Shown piece by piece: positions 18,878-26,390 of a stretch of DNA of 38,444 nucleotides (positions are counted from its first letter, which is position 1; the number at the start of each line of letters is the position of its first letter). This DNA comes from JAVKBW01 sp964352715. GTDB taxonomy: Bacteria; Pseudomonadota; Alphaproteobacteria; UBA8366; Aestuariispiraceae. The notes under the pieces are model-generated. The model worked only from the letters and a program-made list of their open reading frames with translations, had not been told where the DNA came from and did not search any database. The stretch is taken from contig CAYGSU010000039.1 in the NCBI GenBank assembly GCA_964352715.1, forward strand, positions 1 through 38,444. The letters are read 5' to 3'. The translations under genes were made by a program, and so were the position numbers.

Positions 18878-19156
18878 ATGCATAAATACTTGCCAAATAA
18901 GGAAAAGTCCGAGATCGTTCGATCTCTGGGAGGCACTGTGATCGAACATCCGAATGTCGTGCGGCTTGAACGCGAACTGGAATGGGGGCCGGGAGGCTGG
19001 GCCCATATTCTGGTGATTGTCACCAATCTCTCGATGGATCCGCATGCGCCCAACCATGATCCGAAGGCGTTGCATGCCATGACCGATGCGGTCAGCACGG
19101 CAATGCGGGAAACGGGCCAAGGATACAATCGCATCGTTATCCGAAGTGCGCATTGA
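18878..19156 (+). CDS. Small protein of unknown function between lpdA and lipA
   Basis: A 92-residue protein starting MHKYLPNKEKSEIVRSLGG, with the middle ELEWGPGGWAHILVIVTNLS and the end GYNRIVIRSAH. No signal peptide or membrane helix; the mix of strands and helices suggests a small globular domain. I do not recognise the family. The frame is the same as lpdA and stays open from the lpdA stop codon, with 14 sense codons between that stop and the ATG. The ATG has no good Shine-Dalgarno, while a CTG at 18857 has GCAGGG about 6 bases upstream, so the start is uncertain. It is in the direction of the operon, 62 bases before lipA. It might act on lipoylation or the complex, but that is only inferred from position. 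Confidence 0.65.
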   Translation: MHKYLPNKEKSEIVRSLGGTVIEHPNVVRLERELEWGPGGWAHILVIVTNLSMDPHAPNHDPKALHAMTDAVSTAMRETGQGYNRIVIRSAH

Positions 19157-19218
19157 CCTTGTCCGTGACGGACGCCAGTTAAGACGAGACCGCAATCGGC
19201 AGGAGTTTGAAAACCGAT

Positions 19219-20178
19219 ATGGGCTTTACGCTTGAACCAACCGCACGACTGAGGCACCCGGAAAAGCGCAACCGGCCGGATAATCCCATCCAGCGCAAGC
19301 CATCCTGGATCCGGGTCAAGGCGCCGGTCAGCCGCGAATACCAGAATACACGCGACATCGTGCGCGAACATGGTCTGGTGACGGTCTGCGAGGAAGCAGG
19401 CTGCCCGAATATCGGCGAATGCTGGTCGAAGCGCCATGCCACCTTCATGATCATGGGCGAGGTCTGCACCCGCGCCTGCGCTTTCTGCAATGTCATTACC
19501 GGCAAGCCCGACGCCCTGAACGCGAAGGAACCCGAAGACACGGCGATGGCGGTGGAAAAGCTCGGCCTGGAGCATGTCGTCATCACATCAGTAGACCGGG
19601 ACGACCTGAAAGACGGTGGCGCCGCGCATTTTGCCGATGTGATCGGCGCAATTCGGGCGCGGTCACCCGGAACGACGGTCGAAATCCTTACCCCGGATTT
19701 CAAGGAAAAGACCAGCGCGATCGAAACCGTGGCGGCGGCGCGGCCTGATGTCTTCAACCACAATCTTGAAACCGTGCCGCGCCTGTATCCGTCAATCCGG
19801 CCTGGTGCGCGCTATTTTACGTCTCTGGAACTGCTTCACCGGGTGAAAAAGATCGATCCGTCGATTTTCACCAAATCCGGCCTGATGGTCGGTCTCGGCG
19901 AGACCCGTGACGAGATCGGGCAGGTAATGGATGATCTGCGCGCTGCCGATGTGGATTTTCTGACCATCGGCCAGTATCTGCAGCCGACCGTCAAACATGC
20001 CGCCATCGACCGGTTCGTGACGCCGGAGGAATTCGACAGCTATGCCACCATGGCGCGCGGCAAGGGCTTTCTGATGGTATCGAGCACGCCGCTTACCCGG
20101 TCTTCCTACCATGCCGGCGAGGATTTCCAGAAACTGCGTGAAGCGCGGGAACGGAAACTGGCTGCCGCCGCGTCCTGA
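19219..20178 (+). CDS. lipA: Lipoyl synthase
   Basis: A 319-residue radical SAM enzyme that inserts two sulfur atoms into octanoyl groups bound to lipoyl domains. The auxiliary iron-sulfur cluster ligands are in CEEAGCPNIGEC and the SAM cluster ligands in CTRACAFCNV; a C-terminal RSSYHAGE supplies the conserved serine ligand. The start is the ATG at 19219, 13 bases after AGGAG; an in-frame TTG at 19207 is too close to the AGGAG to be preferred. Its targets, the lipoyl domains of PdhB and PdhC, are encoded just upstream. An octanoyltransferase (lipB) is not in the window. Confidence 0.98.
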   Translation: MGFTLEPTARLRHPEKRNRPDNPIQRKPSWIRVKAPVSREYQNTRDIVREHGLVTVCEEAGCPNIGECWSKRHATFMIMGEVCTRACAFCNVITGKPDALNAKEPEDTAMAVEKLGLEHVVITSVDRDDLKDGGAAHFADVIGAIRARSPGTTVEILTPDFKEKTSAIETVAAARPDVFNHNLETVPRLYPSIRPGARYFTSLELLHRVKKIDPSIFTKSGLMVGLGETRDEIGQVMDDLRAADVDFLTIGQYLQPTVKHAAIDRFVTPEEFDSYATMARGKGFLMVSSTPLTRSSYHAGEDFQKLREARERKLAAAAS

Positions 20179-20222
20179 CCGGCAGTCTGGCTCCCTCTTT
20201 CATTTCCAGCGATCAAAAACAT

Positions 20223-20663
20223 ATGCCGCGCCATTCAGAACGACGCCCACTGCCGTACAGGCCAGACCAGATGTTCGATCTGGTGGCCGGGGTAGAGCGG
20301 TATCCGGAATTTCTGCCATGGTGCAAGGCGGCACGCATTCGCGAGCGGACGGACAATCTGATCGTTGCCGATCTGGTGATCGGGTTCAAAGGCATCACCG
20401 AACGGTTTACCAGCCGGGTTACCCTTGATCCGGCGACGCCGATGATTGATGTTTCGTATGAAGACGGTCCCTTCAAGTACCTTGAAAACAAATGGGTTTT
20501 TGAAGAATCTCCTGATGGCTGTGTTGTTGATTTCTATGTCGACTTCGAATTCCGGTCCCGGCTTCTACAGGGCCTGATCGGGTTGGTCTTCACCGAAGCC
20601 GTGCGCAAGATGGTTCATGCCTTCGAGACACGGGCAGATGCGCTGTATTCTGATCGGTCATAG
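20223..20663 (+). CDS. Coq10/RatA-like START-domain protein
   Basis: A 146-residue SRPBCC/START-type lipid-binding protein. It has the conserved opening PYRPDQMFDLVAGVERYPEFLPWC, the strand FTSRVTLDP, the motif GPFKYLENKWVF and the end helix FTEAVRKMVHAFETRA. Homologues are called COQ10, a ubiquinone-binding factor needed for respiration, or RatA, reported to block 70S ribosome association in E. coli. In alphaproteobacteria next to lipA, the ubiquinone-linked role is the more likely. It follows lipA by 44 bases and probably ends the operon. No antitoxin-like partner (ratB) is seen next to it. Confidence 0.92.
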   Translation: MPRHSERRPLPYRPDQMFDLVAGVERYPEFLPWCKAARIRERTDNLIVADLVIGFKGITERFTSRVTLDPATPMIDVSYEDGPFKYLENKWVFEESPDGCVVDFYVDFEFRSRLLQGLIGLVFTEAVRKMVHAFETRADALYSDRS

Positions 20664-20798
20664 ACCATTTTCTACTACATCCGCAGTCAGATAAGGGCTG
20701 TGTCTGTGACGAAAAATACGGTCTCTTCTACAGCATCTGGTAGGTCTGGGGCATGCTTCCACTGCATTTGCTCTTGCAATCCTGAAGTGAGTCTGACA

Positions 20799-20832
20799 CC
20801 CATTGAATTAGGTATGGTCCCTATTAATTGGG
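20799..20832. promoter_or_regulatory. Imperfect palindrome just upstream of the XRE-type regulator gene
   Basis: A 34-base imperfect palindrome centred near 20815. Its ends are CCCA and TGGG, and about 10 of 14 positions per arm can pair. It ends 7 bases before the regulator ATG, where an autoregulatory operator is often found. The stretch 20664-20839 is AT-rich compared with its surroundings and holds no other gene I can support. Confidence 0.3.
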
Positions 20833-20839
20833 TGAATTG

Positions 20840-22126
20840 ATGATATCCGCAGCACAAATTCGCGCCGGTCGGGCCCTTATCAATGCCAAGCAAAGCGAGC
20901 TGGCGAAGGCTGCCGGCGTTGCGCTTGCCACGCTAAACAATATCGAACGCGGTGTCGGCGACCCGCGATCCAGTACATTGGACGCGATTGAACGGGCACT
21001 GGCCTTTGCCGGCGTGGAATGCGAAGGCGACGGACAGCGGGAAACAGTAACCCTTCAGCGGCTGTCCCGCCCCAGCGCGCACGACACCTATTTTGCCTGC
21101 CAGCGGGTGCTGGAGTGTCTTGAACCCGGCTCGCTGCTGAAGGTCGAGCGGGCACGCTTCTATGTCCAGACCAACCTGGGCATGCAGCAGACCGAAACGC
21201 CGCGACGCATTGCTGTGATGATCGAAGGTGAATCCCGCAGCCTGTTGTTCGATCAGGCCAATTTCTCTCTGACCGACTCGGTGCGTGTGGCGGAAGTGGC
21301 GCGAATGCTGACGGCGGCGATGGTGAACTGCCCCGACGGTGTCGAGTATGTCACCGATGTCGTGGAAGACACCACGATTTCGCATCTCGAAGAAGCCGCC
21401 TACCGGCTCGCCGGTATGAACTGGAAACCTCTTTCGCATCCGAAGGACCTTCTTCTCGTCTATGGCGAATGGACGCCGTCGCTGCAGCGATTGTCTGAAA
21501 CACGCGAACATCCGTTGCACGAGGCATTTTCGGCTGCCGGAGGAGCACCGGCATCAAGCGGAGAAAGCAAGGCCTTCACGCCGCCGCCTCTGCCGGACGA
21601 ACCGGATGAGGAACCGGTCGCAACAGAAACAAAGACTGAAAAACCAGCGCCGGCAACACCGACGGGCGTCGAACGTCAATCCGATCCCGGTCCTCAAACA
21701 TCGACGGAACAGCCAGCCCACCGGGCGCTGTCTCCGGAGGAAGTCGCCCGGCTGCTGGGCGAGTCTGAAGAAGTCTTGCCTTCACCGGACGAAGCCGGGC
21801 AGGACGATGGAGCAGAAGACGCCCCGGATAATGCAGACGATTACGATGACGATGACGGACCGCCATTACCGGATATATCTGCGCCGGCAGTCGATGAAGT
21901 GAATCGTGCCGATGTCGGCGAGCCGCCACCCTTGCCGGACCCGTCAGCGCCGCCGGTCAGGGGAAGCGAGGAGAGTGGCCCGAAATCCTTCTCATCGCCG
22001 GAACCCCCGCTGCCGGATCCGTCCGGGCCGGTTGAATCGATCGATATCGATGATGTCCTGTCGGGATATGACGACGAAGACAACGATCCGCTGTCGACGA
22101 CCCCGCCGCCGTCGTTCAAGACCTGA
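20840..22126 (+). CDS. XRE-type helix-turn-helix protein with acidic PPLPD-repeat tail
   Basis: A 428-residue protein in three parts. Residues 3-60 are a XRE/Cro helix-turn-helix (KQSELAKAAGVALATLNNIE followed by STLDAIERAL). Residues about 68-232 form a mixed alpha/beta region I do not recognise, with FYVQTNLGMQQTE, RRIAVMIEGESRSLLFDQAN and HPKDLLLVYGEW. Residues about 233-428 are a low-complexity tail rich in Asp, Glu, Pro and Ser, with four PPLPD motifs (249-253, 341-345, 363-367, 389-393), one short helix-like segment SPEEVARLLGESEEV (298-312), and an end segment IDIDDVLSGYDDED. The ATG at 20840 has GGGTGA upstream. It ends two bases before the cinA stop on the other strand. Probably a DNA-binding regulator whose tail recruits a partner; target unknown. 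Confidence 0.8.
   Translation: MISAAQIRAGRALINAKQSELAKAAGVALATLNNIERGVGDPRSSTLDAIERALAFAGVECEGDGQRETVTLQRLSRPSAHDTYFACQRVLECLEPGSLLKVERARFYVQTNLGMQQTETPRRIAVMIEGESRSLLFDQANFSLTDSVRVAEVARMLTAAMVNCPDGVEYVTDVVEDTTISHLEEAAYRLAGMNWKPLSHPKDLLLVYGEWTPSLQRLSETREHPLHEAFSAAGGAPASSGESKAFTPPPLPDEPDEEPVATETKTEKPAPATPTGVERQSDPGPQTSTEQPAHRALSPEEVARLLGESEEVLPSPDEAGQDDGAEDAPDNADDYDDDDGPPLPDISAPAVDEVNRADVGEPPPLPDPSAPPVRGSEESGPKSFSSPEPPLPDPSGPVESIDIDDVLSGYDDEDNDPLSTTPPPSFKT
21584..22018 (+). repeat. Four degenerate PPLPD coding repeats
   Basis: Within the XRE-type gene, codons for PPLPD recur at residues 249, 341, 363 and 389, the last three spaced about 22-26 residues apart and each followed within a few residues by Ser and Pro. 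Different codons are used in each copy, which suggests selection on the peptide rather than recent DNA duplication. Confidence 0.75.
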
Positions 22127-22128
22127 CG

Positions 22129-22644
22129 TCAGGCCGTCGCCGTCCGCCCGCCGGTATCGATAGCACGAAGCACCATGTCCAGCGCTTTCAGAACGGCGGC
22201 GTGGCGAACCGCATCGCGATCACCATCGAACCGGCATTCCTCCACCACAGCCTCACCGTTCCTGCTGGCAACGCCGATATAAACCAGGCCGGCCGGCTTT
22301 CTTTCCGATGCGCCCGGTCCGGCAACACCTGTCACTGAAACCGCAAGATCAGCCCGCGAATGACGGCAGGCGCCTTCGGCCATGGCGGCGGCGACTTCGT
22401 GTGAAACAGCCCCGACGCTTTCGAACAGCCGCATCGGGACGCCGAGCATCTCGTGTTTGGCGATGTTCGTGTAGGTCACAAAGGCGCGCTCCAGAACGTC
22501 TGACGAGCCGGGAATGGCGGTCAGCGCCGCGGATATCAGTCCGCCGGTGCAGGATTCCGCCGTTACCAGCATCACGCGAACATCCCGGCACGTCGACAGG
22601 ACCTGTTCCGCACGCTCCCTGATATCCGGGGAAATATCTCTCAT
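22129..22644 (-). CDS. pncC: CinA C-terminal domain protein, nicotinamide-nucleotide amidase
   Basis: A 171-residue stand-alone CinA C-terminal domain. This family deamidates nicotinamide mononucleotide to nicotinate mononucleotide, recycling pyridine nucleotide. Motifs are VTAESCTGGLISAALTAIPGSS, with the catalytic serine region, FVTYTNIAKHEMLGV, VGAVSHEVAAAMAEGA and SVTGVAGPGA. The N-terminal CinA domain is absent, as is usual in proteobacteria. I take the ATG at 22644; a TTG at 22650 is also possible. It is the last gene of the ispDF-pgpA-cinA run, 42 bases after pgpA, and is convergent with the XRE-type gene. Confidence 0.92.
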   Translation of the reverse strand: MRDISPDIRERAEQVLSTCRDVRVMLVTAESCTGGLISAALTAIPGSSDVLERAFVTYTNIAKHEMLGVPMRLFESVGAVSHEVAAAMAEGACRHSRADLAVSVTGVAGPGASERKPAGLVYIGVASRNGEAVVEECRFDGDRDAVRHAAVLKALDMVLRAIDTGGRTATA

Positions 22645-22686
22645 AATCAAGGGCCTACTGTCAGTTCATTAAGTTGTCTCTGTGGG

Positions 22687-23184
22687 TTAAAATCGTGTCT
22701 GCCAGCCGAAAATCAACGCCACACCATACAGGCAAGCCGCGGCGGCGATACCGGCCAGCACATCGTCCAGCATGACGCCGAACCCGCCACCGACCTTTCG
22801 GTCGACCCAGCGGATCGGCCATGGTTTCACTATGTCGAACAGCCGGAACAGAACAAAGCCGACCAGCACCGACAGGGGCGATAACGACACAAGGCACAAG
22901 GCGATCCACTGTCCGCAGACCTCATCAATGACAATTTCGCTCGCATCATGCGTCCCGGTCAGGCGCTGATAGCGGCTTGCCGCCCAACAGCCGACGACAA
23001 AGACCAGAACAGCAGCGGGGATCAACAACAGCGGATCGGTTCCGGCCGGCGCGAGAAGGGGCAGGGGCAGGGCGGCCAGTGACCCCCAGGTGCCCGGGGC
23101 GGGTCGGATACGCCCGACACCGCAGACGGTCGCAAGAAACACCCCCGGATCGGTCAGCGGTGCTGATGTCGGCGGTTTGGTCAC
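22687..23184 (-). CDS. pgpA: Phosphatidylglycerophosphatase A
   Basis: A 165-residue inner membrane enzyme that dephosphorylates phosphatidylglycerophosphate to phosphatidylglycerol. Motifs are GVGRIRPAPGTWGSLAALPL, the acidic active-site region VIDEVCGQW, LFRLFDIVKPWPIRW and the second acidic motif MLDDVLAG. Several hydrophobic helices separate them. It starts with GTG at 23184, whose bases overlap the ispDF stop as GTGA, a sign of translational coupling. This pairing of ispDF and pgpA is common in alphaproteobacteria. Confidence 0.95.
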   Translation of the reverse strand: MTKPPTSAPLTDPGVFLATVCGVGRIRPAPGTWGSLAALPLPLLAPAGTDPLLLIPAAVLVFVVGCWAASRYQRLTGTHDASEIVIDEVCGQWIALCLVSLSPLSVLVGFVLFRLFDIVKPWPIRWVDRKVGGGFGVMLDDVLAGIAAAACLYGVALIFGWQTRF

Positions 23185-24413
23185 ACGATCACCGTCGCGA
23201 CAGCCTGCGCAGCGATCCCTTCGTTACGGCCGGTGAAGCCCAGGCGTTCCGTCGTCGTCGCCTTGACGCTCACCCGATCAGGCTCGATACCCAGAATATC
23301 CGCAATTGTTTGCTTCATGCGGGCCTTGTGAGGACCGATTTTCGGCCGTTCGCAGATCAGTGTGACATCGACATGGGTGATCCGGCCGCCTTTTCCAGAG
23401 ACAAGCGCACCGGCATGGGCCAGAAACCGGTCTGACGAGGCACCCTTCCAGGTTGGGTCGCTTGGCGGAAAGTGATCGCCGATATCGCCTGCACCGATTG
23501 CGCCAAGAACGGCATCGGTCAACGCATGCAGACCGACATCGGCATCAGAATGACCGGCCAGTTGCCTGTCGTGCTGGATAAACACACCGCACAGCATGAC
23601 ACCGTCGCCCGGTTCCAGCCGGTGAACATCGAATCCCGTTCCGGTGCGCGGCGTCTGAAGGTCGGCTTCCGCCATTTTCATGTCCTCCGGAAGGGTAAGT
23701 TTGATATTCGCCGGGTCGCCCTCGACCAAGGTGACCGGAATGCCGGTTGCCTCGGCAACGGCGGCGTCGTCGGTCAGGGTGCCGCCGGCTTGTGCATGAT
23801 GCGCCGCCCGGATGGTATCGAACAAAAAGGCCTGCGGCGTCTGCACCCGAAACAGACCGTCACGCGCAACCGTTTTCTCGACTCGGCCGCCGGCACCGGC
23901 CTTTTTCAGTGTATCGACGACCGCGACAGCGGGAATGGCAGCCTGTTCACCGGCGTCCAGCGCGCCAAGCAGCCGGTCGACAAGCCGTCGGGAAACAAAC
24001 GGCCTTGCGGCATCGGTGATCAGTACATAGCCGGAAGACTGGTCGCAAAGCGCGTCGAGGCCGGCAAGAACCGACGCTTGACGTGTATCGCCGCCCATCA
24101 CTGGCTTGTTTAGCCTTGAGCTTTCCGCCAGATCGCCAAGCGCATCGGCATAGAGCGTGGACGCATCGGCGCTGATGACCGGCTGGATCCGGCTGATCCT
24201 GGGATGGTCCAGAAAACAGGAAAGCGACCGGGCCAGAACGGATTTACCGCCAAGCATGCAATACTGCTTCGGCAGAGTGCCGCCCATCCGTGAGCCCGTT
24301 CCGGCCGCAACAACGACGACACTGACGTCACGATTGCAGGTATCCGGCGCTTCCGCATGATCCTGGTCGCTTTCTGGTCGCGTCAACGGGTGTATCCTGT
24401 TATCGATTGGCAT
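23181..24413 (-). CDS. ispDF: Bifunctional IspD/IspF isoprenoid enzyme
   Basis: A 410-residue fusion of two steps of the methylerythritol phosphate pathway. The N-terminal IspD part (about 28-250) makes CDP-methylerythritol and has VVVAAGTGSRMGGTLPKQY, ITDAARPFVS and RVQTPQAF. The C-terminal IspF part (about 252-410) makes the cyclic diphosphate and has GTGFDVHRLEPG, the zinc-binding GHSDADVGLHALTDAVLGA, GDIGDHFPPSDP and KATTTERLGFTGR. The first 27 residues are not conserved. The ATG at 24413 has a weak ribosome site and is divergent from the YpjD-like gene by 30 bases. The middle enzyme IspE is not encoded here. Isoprenoids feed ubiquinone and undecaprenol synthesis. Confidence 0.97.
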   Translation of the reverse strand: MPIDNRIHPLTRPESDQDHAEAPDTCNRDVSVVVVAAGTGSRMGGTLPKQYCMLGGKSVLARSLSCFLDHPRISRIQPVISADASTLYADALGDLAESSRLNKPVMGGDTRQASVLAGLDALCDQSSGYVLITDAARPFVSRRLVDRLLGALDAGEQAAIPAVAVVDTLKKAGAGGRVEKTVARDGLFRVQTPQAFLFDTIRAAHHAQAGGTLTDDAAVAEATGIPVTLVEGDPANIKLTLPEDMKMAEADLQTPRTGTGFDVHRLEPGDGVMLCGVFIQHDRQLAGHSDADVGLHALTDAVLGAIGAGDIGDHFPPSDPTWKGASSDRFLAHAGALVSGKGGRITHVDVTLICERPKIGPHKARMKQTIADILGIEPDRVSVKATTTERLGFTGRNEGIAAQAVATVIV

Positions 24414-24443
24414 AAGGTAAAGTTCGCATCAAACGAAAGCTCA

Positions 24444-25262
24444 ATGCCACATCTATCTTTCTGGCTGCAACTTGGCGCAATCGCAAGCATCATGCCGATG
24501 TTCGCAGGGCAGAACCATGCCCGTTCCATGGAAAATTCCATACGGCTTCCGCTGCTTGCGGCCGTTGCGCTTGCGGGCACCGCGACCGTCGTCTTCAGCC
24601 ACATGGCAAACGGCTGGGCGTCCGGCTTTGCGTCGTCGCTGTGGATAATCGTTTCGGCCACGCTGCTGATCTTTCTTCTCGGGACGATTATCGACAAGCG
24701 TATCCGCGGATTGTCGATGCTGATCGCGCTTTATTCCCTTCCGCTTGCCGTGCTGGCGACAGTCTGGTCAAACGCGGTATCGATCGAAAGGCTGACAGCA
24801 CTTCCTGATACATGGACCCTGGTTCACGTCGTAACAGCGGTGTTGACCTTCGCACTGCTGACGCTCGCCGCCTGTGCGGGTGTCGCAGTACTGCTGCGCG
24901 AACGGGCGTTGAAACGCAAGGACGCCAGTTCCCTAACCAGTTGGCTCGTAGCCGATCTGCCACCGGTGAGGGATGCAGAAGACCTGCAATTCCGGATCCT
25001 GGCAATTTCAGCCGGGCTGCTCGCCGTCGGCATCCTCAGCGGCATGGCCGTCAGTCTTCATCACGAAGGCACACTGATTGTCTTCGATCATAAATCTGTG
25101 CTGACCCTTATCGCCTTTGGCGCCATCATCCTGATGCTGTTTGCGCATTGGCGGTTCGGTCTGCGCGGGCGTCAGGCGGTCAGATACCTTTTGGGCGTAC
25201 ACCTCGCCCTGACTCTGGCTTATCCCGGCGTGAAATTCGTCACCGATGTGCTGCTTGTGTGA
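24444..25262 (+). CDS. CcsA/YpjD-family inner membrane protein
   Basis: A 272-residue membrane protein with about eight hydrophobic helices, matching the YpjD/HemX branch of the cytochrome c assembly (CcsA) family. Conserved-looking histidines lie in TWTLVHVVTAVL and in SLHHEGTLIVFDHKSVLTL, where family members bind heme or help its handling. The frame is open from 24357, but I place the start at the ATG at 24444 (MPHLSFWLQLGAIASIMP), because the earlier residues overlap the 5' end of ispDF and are not hydrophobic. No classical cytochrome c maturation genes are nearby, so the function is open. It sits between ispDF and dusB, which are often direct neighbours in relatives. Confidence 0.75.
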   Translation: MPHLSFWLQLGAIASIMPMFAGQNHARSMENSIRLPLLAAVALAGTATVVFSHMANGWASGFASSLWIIVSATLLIFLLGTIIDKRIRGLSMLIALYSLPLAVLATVWSNAVSIERLTALPDTWTLVHVVTAVLTFALLTLAACAGVAVLLRERALKRKDASSLTSWLVADLPPVRDAEDLQFRILAISAGLLAVGILSGMAVSLHHEGTLIVFDHKSVLTLIAFGAIILMLFAHWRFGLRGRQAVRYLLGVHLALTLAYPGVKFVTDVLLV

Positions 25263-25361
25263 TTTTTCGGCAGCATCAAGGTTTGCATTGCAATGTGCCT
25301 ACTATTTAGGCAAAACCTTTCAAGACACGATCACCCCTGTGAATTTGGACCAGATGCTGTG

Positions 25362-26390
25362 ATGTCGGCACGGGTTAAGCCAATTGTTCTCTCCGGTCGC
25401 CGGCAGTGTGTCAGGATAGACATGCCGGTATTTCTGGCGCCGATGTCCGGCGTGACAGATCTGCCGTTCCGCCGGCTTGTCCGTCAGCTCGGCGGTGGCG
25501 TTGTCGTTTCGGAAATGATTGCGAGCAACGAAGCTCTGCGGCAGACCGCCTGCACGATGAAACGCATCGCCCGTGACGACAATCCGGCGCCCATGGCCGT
25601 GCAGCTTGCCGGCCATGACCCGCAGGCGATGGCGGAAACCGCACGGTTTGCCGAAGGTCAGGGCGCGGATTATATCGATATCAATTTCGGCTGCCCGGCC
25701 AAGAAGGTCACCAGCAAGCTCTGCGGATCCGCGCTGATGCGGGACGAGCCCCTTGCCGGTGCGATTATGGAAGCCGTGGCCGCCGCCGTCGACATACCGG
25801 TAACGGTAAAGATGCGAACCGGCTGGGATATCGACGAACGCAACGCGCCTACCCTGGCGAGGATTGCGGAAAATGCCGGTATATCAATGATTACGGTCCA
25901 TGGCCGGACCCGCGAACAGAAGTATGAGGGCGATGCCGACTGGCGGTTTGTTCGGCAGGTGAAAGAGGCCGTGTCGCTGCCGGTTATCGTCAATGGCGAC
26001 ATCGACAGCTTCGATGCTGCTGACCGGTCGCTTTCGCAGTCCGGCGCCGATGGCGTGATGATCGGGCGTGGCGCCTATGGCCGACCGTGGTTTATCGGCG
26101 CCATCATTCGATACATGCAGACAGGCAATCGGATCGAAGGGCCTGACGGGATATCGCTTCAATCGGTCGTCAGGAACCATCTGGAAGAAATGCTCGTGCA
26201 TCACGGCGATCATCGCGGCCTTCGGATGGCTCGCAAGCATCTTGGCTGGTACGCGGCCGGCCGACCCAATGCAGCGGCATTTCGCGAGCGGGTAATGAAG
26301 CTTGATGAAGCTGCGCATGTTTTTGATGCAATCGATGCGTTTTTCGCCGGTGAGCATGGCGAAATGACCTCTCTTGCGGTTGCCGCCTAG
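25362..26390 (+). CDS. dusB: tRNA-dihydrouridine synthase DusB (NifR3)
   Basis: A 342-residue FMN enzyme that reduces uridine in the tRNA D-loop. Motifs are FLAPMSGVTDLPFRRLVRQL, VSEMIAS, DINFGCPAKKVTSKLCGSAL with the catalytic cysteine in KLCGS, MRTGWD, VHGRTREQKYEG, NGDI and MIGRGAYGRPWF. I start it at the ATG at 25362. The frame is open back to 25293, but the extra residues are not family-like, and a small perfect palindrome CATTGCAATG (25286-25295) lies there. It heads the nifR3-ntrBCYX operon, a layout well known from Rhodobacter, Azospirillum and Rhizobium, and abuts ntrB directly. Confidence 0.97.
   Translation: MSARVKPIVLSGRRQCVRIDMPVFLAPMSGVTDLPFRRLVRQLGGGVVVSEMIASNEALRQTACTMKRIARDDNPAPMAVQLAGHDPQAMAETARFAEGQGADYIDINFGCPAKKVTSKLCGSALMRDEPLAGAIMEAVAAAVDIPVTVKMRTGWDIDERNAPTLARIAENAGISMITVHGRTREQKYEGDADWRFVRQVKEAVSLPVIVNGDIDSFDAADRSLSQSGADGVMIGRGAYGRPWFIGAIIRYMQTGNRIEGPDGISLQSVVRNHLEEMLVHHGDHRGLRMARKHLGWYAAGRPNAAAFRERVMKLDEAAHVFDAIDAFFAGEHGEMTSLAVAA

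Noticed and set aside
17651..19195. 514-residue open frame antisense to lpdA and the small gene after it.
   Set aside because: Composition is typical of a shadow frame and lpdA on the plus strand is complete and highly conserved.
20223..20663. Reading the Coq10/RatA gene as a toxin of a toxin-antitoxin pair.
   Set aside because: No antitoxin-like ratB partner is adjacent, and the place next to lipA fits the lipid/ubiquinone-binding role of the family.
20687..20893. 68-residue minus-strand frame before the XRE-type gene.
   Set aside because: It overlaps the regulator start, has no clear ribosome site and no recognised motif. I could not exclude a tiny gene, but the evidence is too weak.
25286..25295. 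Perfect palindrome CATTGCAATG before dusB as an operator.
   Set aside because: Ten-base palindromes are expected by chance in a window of this size, and no promoter lines up with it.
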